DNA of 6,324 nt from Candidatus Apopatocola equi (GTDB lineage Bacteria > Bacillota > Clostridia > Oscillospirales > Oscillospiraceae): assembly GCA_018065965.1 (NCBI GenBank), contig JAGHSH010000033.1, forward strand, positions 1 through 6,324. Reading direction: 5' to 3'. Positions 1-5,148 of this stretch are shown in pieces. The position numbers and the translations under genes were made by a program. Under the pieces are notes generated by a model. It saw nothing but the letters and a program-made list of their open reading frames with translations. It did no database searches and had not been told where the DNA came from. Numbering within the stretch: the first letter of the stretch is position 1; every line of letters starts with the position of its first letter.

Positions 1-710
1 CCTCCAACACGCTGGAATGGCTGCGGAAGGCGCTGAATCTCCCGGAGCCCATCCACCGCATGGAGGCCTATGATATTTCCAACACCGGCGACAGCGACAT
101 TGTCTCCGGCATGGTGGTCTTTGTGGACGGAAAACCGAAAAAGAGCGAGTACCGCAGGTTCCGCATGAAGACTGTGGAGCAGCAGGATGATTACGCCTCC
201 ATGGCCGAGACCGTGACGCGCCGCTTTACCCACTATCTGGAGGGGGATGCGAAATTTTCCGTCAAGCCCGATCTCCTGCTCATCGACGGCGGCGCCGAGC
301 ACGCCGCGGCGGCGGAGGGAGCGCTGGCTGCTCTGGGCGTGAGCATACCGGTGTTCGGCATGGTCAAGGATGACCGCCACCGCACCCGCGCCCTTATCAC
401 CTCCCAGGGACGGGAGATCGGCATCCGGAACAATCCTGCCGCCTTTGCCCTCATCGGCAGGGTGCAGGAGGAGGTACACCGCTACGCCATCGAGTATCAC
501 CGCAAGCTCCGGGACAGAGTGGGCACCTCCACACTGGAGAAGATCGAAGGCGTGGGGGAGAAGCGCAGACAGGCGCTTCTGCAGCATTTCGGCAGCGTGA
601 AGGCTGTGAAGGCGGCAGCCCTCTCCGAGCTGGAGGGCGTGGTGCCCAAATCCGCGGCGCTGGCCGTTTACAAGTATTTTCATCAGGAGGAAGAACAGAC
701 ATGCGAGTGA
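1..710 (+). CDS. uvrC: UvrABC system protein C (excinuclease subunit), C-terminal part; 5' end outside the window
   Basis: UvrC makes the two incisions flanking a DNA lesion in nucleotide excision repair, acting with UvrA and UvrB in the cytoplasm. The frame is open from base 3, with no start in the window, and about 235 C-terminal residues of a protein usually near 600 are visible. The RNase H-like 5'-incision nuclease domain is intact. Likely catalytic positions are the Asp of YDISNT (codon 72-74), the second Asp of DDYASM (189-191), the Asp of LIDGG (285-287) and the His of VHRYAI (477-479). The flanking signatures MVVFVDGKPKKSEYRRF and FGMVKDDRHRT also fit the family. The last 60 or so residues form the helix-hairpin-helix DNA-binding pair (LEKIEGVGEKRR, then QHFGS). 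The ATG at base 60 is an internal Met (HRMEAYDIS), not a start. The gene overlaps rsmD by 10 nt, so the two are probably cotranscribed and translationally coupled. Identification is very secure. Confidence 0.97.
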   Translation, partial: SNTLEWLRKALNLPEPIHRMEAYDISNTGDSDIVSGMVVFVDGKPKKSEYRRFRMKTVEQQDDYASMAETVTRRFTHYLEGDAKFSVKPDLLLIDGGAEHAAAAEGALAALGVSIPVFGMVKDDRHRTRALITSQGREIGIRNNPAAFALIGRVQEEVHRYAIEYHRKLRDRVGTSTLEKIEGVGEKRRQALLQHFGSVKAVKAAALSELEGVVPKSAALAVYKYFHQEEEQTCE

Positions 711-1246
711 TCACCGGCACGGCCCGGGGCAGAAAGCTCCGTGAGCCCGCCAATATGGACATCCGCCCCACCACCGATCAGGTGAAGGAGGCTCTTTTCA
801 ACATCGTCCAGTGGGATCTGGAGGGTCGGCGTGTGCTGGATCTCTTTTCCGGCACCGGCCAGCTGGGCGTCGAGGCTCTCTCCCGGGGGGCGGCCTACTG
901 CCTGTTTCTGGACGAGAGCAAGCAAGCGGTTGACATAATTACTGATAATGTAGAGCGCTGCGGCTTCAAAAACTGCCGCATCCTCCGCACCGATTCTCTG
1001 GGCTATCTGCGCAGCGGAGAGAAGTTTGATCTGATCTTCATCGACCCGCCCTACGGCAAGGGTCTGGAGCAGAAGGCTTTGGAACTGATAGAAGAATTTG
1101 ACATTCTCAATCCCGGTGGTATAATGGTCGTGGAGACCCGGCGGGAGACGCCCTCTCCGAGCTTTTCCGCGGGCTATGGTACGGCTCGGGAATATGTCTA
1201 CGGGAAAATCAAGCTCACCGTCATTACAAGAGGAGTAGAGAAATGA
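701..1246 (+). CDS. rsmD: 16S rRNA (guanine(966)-N(2))-methyltransferase RsmD
   Basis: This is an S-adenosylmethionine-dependent enzyme that methylates N2 of G966 (E. coli numbering) in 16S rRNA during 30S assembly. The 181 aa length is normal for the family. Visible motifs are the N-terminal MRVITGTARGRKL, the IRPTTDQVKEALFNI segment (residues 21-35), the SAM-binding loop DLFSGTGQLGVEALSRGA (47-63) and the catalytic motif IV DPPYGKG (115-121). The ATG start is preceded by AGGAGG at 685-690 with a 10-nt spacer inside the end of uvrC. The 3' end overlaps coaD by ATGA, which suggests translational coupling. The rsmD-coaD pair is a common arrangement in bacteria. The gene body contains a consensus-like promoter near 1098-1125, listed separately. 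Confidence 0.96.
   Translation: MRVITGTARGRKLREPANMDIRPTTDQVKEALFNIVQWDLEGRRVLDLFSGTGQLGVEALSRGAAYCLFLDESKQAVDIITDNVERCGFKNCRILRTDSLGYLRSGEKFDLIFIDPPYGKGLEQKALELIEEFDILNPGGIMVVETRRETPSPSFSAGYGTAREYVYGKIKLTVITRGVEK
1098..1125 (+). promoter_or_regulatory. Candidate sigma-A promoter inside rsmD, ahead of coaD
   Basis: TTGACA at 1098-1103 and TATAAT at 1120-1125 both match the sigma-A consensus exactly. They are separated by 16 nt, and TG at 1117-1118 forms an extended -10. Transcription would start near 1132 and give coaD a leader of about 110 nt. The overlap with codons for EFDILNPGGIM means the match could be partly a coding coincidence. No transcript evidence is available here. Confidence 0.5.
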
Positions 1247-1731
1247 GAACTGCCGTTTGCGCCGGAAGCTATGACCCCATTACACTGGGCCACCTGGATA
1301 TTATCCACCGCGCCTCGAAGATGTTTGACAAGGTCGTCATTGTTGTGGTGTTCAACACGGCCAAGCACTCCATGTTCACTGTGGAGGAGCGCATGGAGCT
1401 GATCCGCACCGTCACGGCGGACATGGAAAATGTGGAGGTCGCCTGCTGGAACAGACTCATTGTGGATTTTGCCAAGCAGTATGAAAACCCGGTGATCGTC
1501 CGCGGTCTGCGCAGCATTACGGATTTTGAGTACGAGTTCCAGATGGAGATGTTCAACAAGGGACTCAATCCCGATGTGGAGACCATCTTTCTGGCTGCCG
1601 CCGCCAAGTATACCTATCTCTCCAGCAGCGCCGTGAAGGAGCTGGCCTATTACGGCTCCGATCTCACCGCCTTTGTGCCCGCAGCGATCATTCCCATCGT
1701 GGCGGAGCGCGGTCTGGGGCCAAATCTCTGA
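1243..1731 (+). CDS. coaD: Phosphopantetheine adenylyltransferase (coenzyme A biosynthesis)
   Basis: CoaD transfers AMP from ATP to 4'-phosphopantetheine, giving dephospho-CoA, the penultimate step of coenzyme A synthesis in the cytoplasm. The 162 aa length is typical. Family landmarks are the nucleotidyltransferase signature GSYDPITLGH with the T/HxGH motif at residues 14-17, Lys41 near the substrate site, IVRGLRSITDFEYEFQM (85-101) with the conserved Arg90, and the C-terminal ISSSxxK-like motif YLSSSAVKE (125-133). One small deviation is Ala7 where many homologues have Pro (PGSFDP). The start ATG overlaps the rsmD stop, and AAGAGGAG just upstream serves as ribosome binding site. A strong terminator begins about 30 nt after the stop, so this is the last gene of the uvrC-rsmD-coaD unit. 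Confidence 0.97.
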   Translation: MRTAVCAGSYDPITLGHLDIIHRASKMFDKVVIVVVFNTAKHSMFTVEERMELIRTVTADMENVEVACWNRLIVDFAKQYENPVIVRGLRSITDFEYEFQMEMFNKGLNPDVETIFLAAAAKYTYLSSSAVKELAYYGSDLTAFVPAAIIPIVAERGLGPNL

Positions 1732-1762
1732 GCTTTATCGGAGCTTTCTTACGCTTTTTCCC

Positions 1763-1799
1763 ATAAAACTGCAGTGATTTCGCTGCAGTTTTATTATTT
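1763..1799 (+). terminator. Rho-independent terminator after coaD
   Basis: ATAAAACTGCAG at 1763-1774 pairs perfectly with CTGCAGTTTTAT at 1783-1794 (12-bp stem, 8-nt loop). The 3' arm runs into the T-rich tract TTTTATTATTT. The A-rich 5' flank means it could also stop transcription from the opposite strand. It closes the uvrC-rsmD-coaD transcription unit. Confidence 0.88.
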
Positions 1800-1814
1800 G
1801 TTACCGAAAATGTC

Positions 1815-1843
1815 TTGAACTGGAAGGGATTTTCGGATAAACT
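1815..1843 (+). promoter_or_regulatory. Candidate sigma-A promoter of the coiled-coil protein gene
   Basis: TTGAAC at 1815-1820 (4 of 6 consensus bases) and TAAACT at 1838-1843 (4 of 6) are 17 nt apart. They lie between the coaD terminator and the next gene, where a promoter is needed. The predicted transcript would start near 1850. A perfect 7-bp inverted repeat (CCGAAAA / TTTTCGG, 1804-1836) brackets the -35 and could be an operator. Confidence 0.45.
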
Positions 1844-1884
1844 ATCATCGAATCTATGTGTACAGCCAAAAGGAGAAATAAGTC

Positions 1885-2448
1885 ATGGCCATGGAAACCA
1901 ATGCTCTGCAGATCATCGAAAACCTTTATAAGATCGTTGCGGAAGCCTGGGGAGTGCCTCTGGGAAATGAAAAGTGCATCATCGAGCGGGAAAAGGTGCT
2001 CAGCCAGCTGGACGAGCTGAAAGCCTGCCTGCCGGTGGAGATCGCCGAGGCCCGGCGTCTTGTGAGCACCCGCACGGAGTACATGAATTCCGCCCGCAAG
2101 GAAGCCGAAGCCATGCGTCAGCAGGCCGAGGAGCAGGTGCGCGCCATAATCGACAAACAGGCCATCATGGTCGAGGCCAGACGCCGCAGCGAGGAGATGC
2201 TTTCCTCTGCGGAGCTCCGCAGCCGCGAGCTGCGCAGAGTCGCCGGCGACTATGTGGACGATGCCCTTCGCCGCACGGAGGAGGCCATGGCCGAGGCGCT
2301 CAGCCAGGTTCGCGCCACCCGCGGCCGCTTCACCGCCGTTTACGGCGGCAGCACAGAAGAGCCCGCCGATGAGGCAAAGAGCGAGGAAAAGCCTGCGGAG
2401 AAGCCCGCCCCCACCTTTGTGGAGATCGTCCCCGACGTGGAGGAGTGA
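1885..2448 (+). CDS. Coiled-coil protein of unknown function (often annotated 'ATPase' in Clostridia)
   Basis: This predicted soluble protein has 187 aa with no signal peptide or membrane segment. Residues 1-50 carry a short conserved-looking N-terminus (LYKIVAEAWGVPLGNEKCII). Residues 50-150 are rich in Glu, Arg, Ala and Gln and should form long helices or a coiled coil, with a segment AGDYVDDALRRTEEAMAEAL (120-139) that looks conserved. The last 35 residues are an acidic Pro/Ala/Glu/Lys-rich, probably disordered tail. From memory, similar proteins follow coaD in other Clostridia and are labelled ATPase, V-type H+-ATPase subunit H-like or DivIVA-like, but no Walker motifs are visible. The name therefore probably reflects only coiled-coil similarity to ATP synthase stalk subunits. 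The start at 1885 is preferred over the ATG at 1891 because AAGGAG (1870-1875) is 9 nt from the first. The coding call is firm; the function is unknown. Confidence 0.85.
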   Translation: MAMETNALQIIENLYKIVAEAWGVPLGNEKCIIEREKVLSQLDELKACLPVEIAEARRLVSTRTEYMNSARKEAEAMRQQAEEQVRAIIDKQAIMVEARRRSEEMLSSAELRSRELRRVAGDYVDDALRRTEEAMAEALSQVRATRGRFTAVYGGSTEEPADEAKSEEKPAEKPAPTFVEIVPDVEE

Positions 2449-2469
2449 AGCGGGGCCCGGCTCTTTTTT
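2449..2469 (+). terminator. Weak terminator-like hairpin after the coiled-coil gene
   Basis: Directly after the stop codon, AGCGG (2449-2453) can pair with CCGGCT (2457-2462) with one bulged G and a 3-nt loop. One C and then six T residues follow (2464-2469). The stem is short, so partial read-through into the flavoprotein gene is likely. Confidence 0.35.
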
Positions 2470-2480
2470 CCGGAGTTGCC

Positions 2481-2509
2481 CGGGGAGCGGATGTCTGTCC
2501 GCCTCCCCG
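2481..2509 (+). repeat. GC-rich stem-loop upstream of the flavoprotein gene
   Basis: CGGGGAGCGGA (2481-2491) pairs with TCCGCCTCCCCG (2498-2509) with a single bulged C and a 6-nt loop. No T-run follows, so it is not a standard terminator. It lies 17 nt before the ribosome binding site of the next gene and could protect an mRNA end or affect expression; that role is inference. Confidence 0.5.
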
Positions 2510-2539
2510 CGAACGATATCTATGTAAAGGAGCATTGCC

Positions 2540-3112
2540 ATGAAAATCATCGCAGTTTATCTGAGCACCAGAAAAGGAAGCGTGTCTGAGAAAATCGTTG
2601 ATGAGCTGACGCGCGGCGCGGAGGAAGCCGGCGCTGTGGTCAGCCGCTATAAGATCGGTGACAGCATCCTGGGCTGCCGCGGCTGCGCTGCCTGTGTGAA
2701 GGCCGGCAAGTGCGTGATTCAGGATCCTCTGGCACCCTATTGGGACGATCTGCAGGATGCGGACATGGTCATCGTGGGCGCTGCCAATTTCATGGGCAAC
2801 GTGCAGGGTCAGGCCTGGTCGTTCATGAACCGCCATTTCTCTATGGCCGATACCTCCCGGGGTCGGGAGAACCGGGTAATCCGTTTCCCGGCCGGCAAGC
2901 GCATCATGGGCGTTTTCGCGCAGGGTCAGCCCGACAAGGGCTTCTATCGGGAGGTCTACCGGAACTATCTGCGGATCTTTGCAAACTACGGTTTTATCCC
3001 CCAGGAGCCCATGGTGGTCCATGCTACCGATCTCACGGAGGAGCGTCTGGCCGGCTGCCGTGCCGAGGGACGTGCCTGGGTGGAGCAGATGAAGGAATCC
3101 ACCGAGAATTAA
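2540..3112 (+). CDS. Flavodoxin-fold NAD(P)H-dependent oxidoreductase / iron-sulfur flavoprotein-like
   Basis: This 190 aa cytoplasmic protein of the NADPH-dependent FMN reductase/flavodoxin-like family probably binds FMN and moves electrons between a nicotinamide or other donor and an unknown acceptor. The N-terminal beta strand plus phosphate-binding loop is MKIIAVYLSTRKGSVSEKI (1-19). The four-cysteine motif CRGCAACVKAGKC lies at 46-58 (C-x2-C-x2-C-x5-C) and is followed by QDP, as in iron-sulfur flavoproteins. Next comes DDLQDADMVIVGAANFMGNV (69-88), the usual second flavin-contacting region, where homologues often have a Pro-x-Tyr (sPvY) in place of this AANFMG. WSFMNRHF (93-100) matches the segment with a conserved Asp/Asn-Arg. 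Whether the cysteines hold a cluster cannot be told from sequence. The start is supported by AAAGGAG (2526-2532), 7 nt upstream. No good promoter is seen directly upstream, so it is probably transcribed with the preceding gene. A strong terminator follows. The substrate is unknown. Confidence 0.85.
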   Translation: MKIIAVYLSTRKGSVSEKIVDELTRGAEEAGAVVSRYKIGDSILGCRGCAACVKAGKCVIQDPLAPYWDDLQDADMVIVGAANFMGNVQGQAWSFMNRHFSMADTSRGRENRVIRFPAGKRIMGVFAQGQPDKGFYREVYRNYLRIFANYGFIPQEPMVVHATDLTEERLAGCRAEGRAWVEQMKESTEN

Positions 3113-3174
3113 CCAAAGCGGACCCCTATTTATTGTATCTTTCGCTGAAAAATCAGAATACGGAACCAAAAGCC

Positions 3175-3214
3175 AGTGCCGGAAAGAAGTTATGTCTACT
3201 TTCCGGCACTTTTT
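3175..3214 (+). terminator. Strong rho-independent terminator before the dcw cluster
   Basis: AGTGCCGGAAAG (3175-3186) pairs perfectly with CTTTCCGGCACT (3199-3210) across a 12-nt loop. A TTTTT run (3210-3214) and further T-rich sequence follow. It separates the flavoprotein transcript from the mraZ promoter. Confidence 0.92.
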
Positions 3215-3270
3215 GTCTGTTTTCTCTGCCTCTGATGCAAATAATGGAAAAAATGTCAGGAAAATTCTGC

Positions 3271-3299
3271 TTGCAATTTGAAATGGGACTCTCTATAAT
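3271..3299 (+). promoter_or_regulatory. Sigma-A promoter of the mraZ (dcw) operon
   Basis: TTGCAA (3271-3276) lies an ideal 17 nt before a perfect TATAAT (3294-3299). Transcription is expected to start near 3306, giving a leader of about 90 nt before mraZ. Position after a terminator and before the conserved dcw genes strongly supports it. Confidence 0.82.
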
Positions 3300-3307
3300 A
3301 AGAGCAG

Positions 3308-3322
3308 AGTGGTGAGAAGTGG
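3308..3322 (+). promoter_or_regulatory. Putative MraZ-box operator (direct AGTGG repeats)
   Basis: AGTGG occurs at 3308-3312 and again at 3318-3322, exactly 10 bp apart, in GAGTGGTGAGAAGTGGGGG. MraZ proteins are known to bind short GTGG/TGGG-type repeats spaced about one helical turn apart upstream of their own gene. The site lies just downstream of the predicted start of transcription, so bound MraZ would repress its own operon. Confidence 0.6.
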
Positions 3323-3356
3323 GGGAAAATCCCTCGTTTTCCCACAATTTTTCACC
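3311..3356 (+). repeat. Imperfect long inverted repeat in the mraZ leader
   Basis: GGTGAGAA (3311-3318) can pair with TTTTCACC (3349-3356), with one G-T pair. Inside it, GGGAAAA (3323-3329) pairs perfectly with TTTTCCC (3337-3343) across a 7-nt loop. The arms carry GGTGA/GTGGG-like words on opposite strands, so this may be part of the operator, an RNA hairpin, or both. GGGGGA (3321-3326) can alternatively pair with TCCCTC (3330-3335). Confidence 0.5.
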
Positions 3357-3371
3357 GGACGAACCGTCCGG
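3355..3371 (+). repeat. Perfect short hairpin just upstream of the mraZ ribosome binding site
   Basis: CCGGACG (3355-3361) and CGTCCGG (3365-3371) form a perfect 7-bp stem with a 3-nt AAC loop. It ends 8 nt before the AGGAGG of mraZ. Its first two bases are shared with the larger leader hairpin, so full pairing of both is not possible. No T-run follows. Confidence 0.55.
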
Positions 3372-3379
3372 GCAAAATG

Positions 3380-3385
3380 AGGAGG
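3380..3385 (+). promoter_or_regulatory. Ribosome binding site that fixes the mraZ start at TTG
   Basis: AGGAGG lies 9 nt upstream of the TTG at 3395, an ideal spacing. It lies downstream of the ATG at 3377, which has no purine-rich site before it. The TTG start also gives the usual MraZ N-terminus. Confidence 0.8.
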
Positions 3386-3394
3386 GGAGCGGCC

Positions 3395-3811
3395 TTGACC
3401 GGAGAATTCATACACAGCATCGACGCCAAGGGCCGTCTGTTCATACCCTCCCGGCTTCGCGGTGAGCTGGGGGAGGCCTTTTATGTTACGGTCTCCATGG
3501 AAAAGTGCCTGAGCGTCTATTCTCAGGAGAGCTGGGACGTTTTCACCCGCAAATGCGATGCCATGCCCTATGTGAAGCAGTGGAAGATGCGTCCCCTATT
3601 CGCTTTGGCCGCCCGCTGCGAGATTGATGCCCAGGGCAGGACCGTCCTGCCGCAGAATCTCAGGCGGTTTGCGGGACTGGAGCGGGATGTGGCCGTTGTG
3701 GGCTGCAATAACCATGCGGAGATCTGGGATCTGGAGCGCTGGCAGGAGATCAACTCTCAGGAGCTGACGCCGGAAAACATCGCCGCAGTGATGGAGGAGC
3801 TTGATTTCTGA
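3395..3811 (+). CDS. mraZ: Transcriptional regulator MraZ
   Basis: MraZ is a DNA-binding protein of the AbrB/SpoVT-type swapped-hairpin fold that forms rings and regulates the dcw operon, usually by binding repeats upstream of its own gene. With the TTG start it has 138 aa, close to the usual 140-150. The N-terminus reads (M)TGEFIHSIDAKGRLFIPSRLR, matching the family pattern G-E/Y-x-H-x-D-x-K-G-R-x-x-I-P. The second copy of the fold is CEIDAQGRTVLPQNLRRFAGL (about 75-95), ending in the conserved AEIWDLERW region. The ATG at 3377 would add six residues (MRRGAA) not expected in the family and lacks a ribosome binding site. The stop overlaps the rsmH start by 1 nt (TGATG), so the two genes are coupled. 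First gene of the dcw cluster; identification is secure. Confidence 0.95.
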   Translation: MTGEFIHSIDAKGRLFIPSRLRGELGEAFYVTVSMEKCLSVYSQESWDVFTRKCDAMPYVKQWKMRPLFALAARCEIDAQGRTVLPQNLRRFAGLERDVAVVGCNNHAEIWDLERWQEINSQELTPENIAAVMEELDF

Positions 3812-4740
3812 TGCCGAAGCATATCAGCGTCCTGCTGGACGAATGCATAGAGAATCTGAATATTGATCCGACCGGGATCTATGTGGACGGCACCCTCGGA
3901 CTGGGCGGCCATTCTCTGGAGATCGCCAAGCGTCTGACTACGGGCAGACTCATCGGCATCGACCGGGATGAAACGGCCATTGAGCGCAGCGCAGAGCGTC
4001 TGGCGGACTACCGCGAGCGCATTACGCTGGTGCACGGAAACTTCCGGGAGCTGGGCAGCATTCTGGACTCTCTGGGCATTGAAAAGGTGAACGGCATGCT
4101 CTTTGATTTGGGCGTGTCCTCTCCTCAGCTGGACGAGGCGGAGCGCGGCTCTTCCTACATGGCCGATGCGCCGCTGGATATGCGCATGGACCGTTCCCGG
4201 GGTCAGTCTGCCGGGGAGCTGGTCAATCACATGGACCAGCAGTCTCTCCGCAGCATCCTTCGGGAATACGGCGAGGAGCGTTATGCCGCGCAGATCGCCG
4301 CTGCCATCGTCCGTGCCCGGGAAAGAAAACCCATTGAAACCACTCTGGAGCTGGTGGACATCATCAAGGGCGCCATGCCTGCCGCCGCGCTCCGTGAAAA
4401 GCAGCATCCCGCCAAGCGCAGCTTTCAGGCCATCCGCATCGCCGTCAATGACGAGCTGGAGGCCGAGCGGGAAATGCTGGATACCGCCATGGAGCGTCTG
4501 GCTCCCGGCGGAAGGCTTTGCGTCATCACCTTTCACTCTCTGGAGGATAAGATCGCCAAGGCGGCCATCCGTCAGAGGGAGAACGGCTGCACCTGCCCGC
4601 GGGATTTCCCTGTGTGCAAGTGCGGCTTTGTGCAGACCGTTCGCTCCGTCCACCGCAAGCCGCTCACGGCTTCGCAGGAGGAGCTTGAGTATAATCCCCG
4701 TTCCCGCAGTGCCCGCCTTCGCGTGGCAGAAAGGCTTTGA
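3811..4740 (+). CDS. rsmH: 16S rRNA (cytosine(1402)-N(4))-methyltransferase RsmH (MraW)
   Basis: RsmH is a SAM-dependent enzyme that methylates N4 of C1402 in the ribosomal decoding centre. The 309 aa length is typical. Visible motifs are HISVLLDE (4-11), the SAM-binding DGTLGLGGHS (26-35) with the following acidic residue Asp51 in GIDRDE, FDLGVSSPQLD (98-108), DMRMD (123-127), HPAKRSFQAIRIAVNDEL (199-216), ITFHSLED (239-246) and the C-terminal NPRSRSARLR (295-304). Near the C-terminus, C260, C262, C269 and C271 form a C-x-C-x6-C-x-C group with the FP between, which is common in Firmicutes RsmH and may bind a metal. GGAGGAG (3793-3799) inside mraZ is the ribosome binding site. The stop directly abuts the ftsL-like start. 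Identification is very secure. Confidence 0.98.
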   Translation: MPKHISVLLDECIENLNIDPTGIYVDGTLGLGGHSLEIAKRLTTGRLIGIDRDETAIERSAERLADYRERITLVHGNFRELGSILDSLGIEKVNGMLFDLGVSSPQLDEAERGSSYMADAPLDMRMDRSRGQSAGELVNHMDQQSLRSILREYGEERYAAQIAAAIVRARERKPIETTLELVDIIKGAMPAAALREKQHPAKRSFQAIRIAVNDELEAEREMLDTAMERLAPGGRLCVITFHSLEDKIAKAAIRQRENGCTCPRDFPVCKCGFVQTVRSVHRKPLTASQEELEYNPRSRSARLRVAERL

Positions 4741-5103
4741 ATGGAAGAACGCCGCGGTATTTCGGTATTGCTGCTTTTTCTGACTGCCTGTATCTGGATA
4801 TCCTCTCTCTGGGTGCGACTGGAGCTTCTGCAGACCGGCCGCTCTCTGCTCTCTGCCGAGCATGAGCTTGCGGAGCTGCGGGAGGAGGAGCACCTTCTCC
4901 GCTCCGGACTGTATGAGCCCATGAAGCTGGAGGAGCTGGAAGAGAAGGCGCTGCAGCTGGGCATGGAGAGACCTCGCCGGGAGCAGCTTGCAGGCGTGGA
5001 GCGTGTGCTGCCCGACAAGGTCACACTCTGTGAGCCCAATGGGGATCGGAACGGAATATTTCAAAGGCTGCAGGACCGGTTTCGGTCATGTTTTGCCCCC
5101 TGA
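4741..5103 (+). CDS. ftsL: FtsL-like cell division protein (septum formation, single-pass membrane)
   Basis: This 120 aa bitopic membrane protein fits the FtsL/DivIC type, which works in the FtsQ-L-B (DivIB-FtsL-DivIC) complex that activates septal peptidoglycan synthesis. Topology is short cytoplasmic N-terminus MEERRG, one membrane helix (about residues 7-25, ISVLLLFLTACIWISSLWV), then an extracytoplasmic coiled-coil stretch (28-58, rich in Leu and Glu). A family-like motif follows (LEEKALQLGMERPRREQ, 66-82), where FtsL proteins have A-x-x-LGM-x-x-P. A tail of about 35 residues after this motif is not recognised. FtsL is poorly conserved, so the call leans on topology and on position between rsmH and a class B PBP, exactly where ftsL sits in dcw clusters. 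It starts immediately after the rsmH stop with only a weak ribosome binding site (AGAAAGG), suggesting translational coupling. Confidence 0.85.
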   Translation: MEERRGISVLLLFLTACIWISSLWVRLELLQTGRSLLSAEHELAELREEEHLLRSGLYEPMKLEELEEKALQLGMERPRREQLAGVERVLPDKVTLCEPNGDRNGIFQRLQDRFRSCFAP

Positions 5104-5148
5104 GCCCGTATACTTTCGGTGAGATCAAAACCACCGGAGGAACGTTGT

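Noticed and set aside
930..951. TTGACA followed by GATAAT-like sequence inside rsmD
   Set aside because: The -35-like hexamer is perfect, but the nearest -10-like sequence is only 8 nt away and nothing suitable lies at 16-18 nt.
1325..1350. TTGACA inside coaD
   Set aside because: No -10-like hexamer at the proper spacing; the bases encode the ordinary FDK of the protein.
1730..1747. GAGCTTT direct repeat just after coaD
   Set aside because: Two copies of a 7-base word 11 nt apart, with no further copies or structure; consistent with chance.
1801..2550. Minus-strand open frame opposite the coiled-coil gene
   Set aside because: The plus-strand gene has a good ribosome binding site, a promoter and a coherent coiled-coil protein. 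The antisense product is His/Leu/Gly-rich noise and would run through both intergenic gaps.
4690..4695. TATAAT near the end of rsmH, upstream of ftsL
   Set aside because: It encodes the Tyr-Asn of the conserved YNPRSRSARLR motif, and there is no -35 at 15-18 nt and no proper extended -10.
3757..5064. Long open frame on the minus strand opposite rsmH and ftsL
   Set aside because: It runs antisense to two secure genes and its translation has no recognisable family features. Long shadow frames are expected opposite GC-rich coding sequence.
5109..5114. TATACT in the ftsL-PBP gap as a promoter for the PBP gene
   Set aside because: No -35-like hexamer 16-18 nt upstream and no TG extension; the gap is only 45 nt in a coupled operon.
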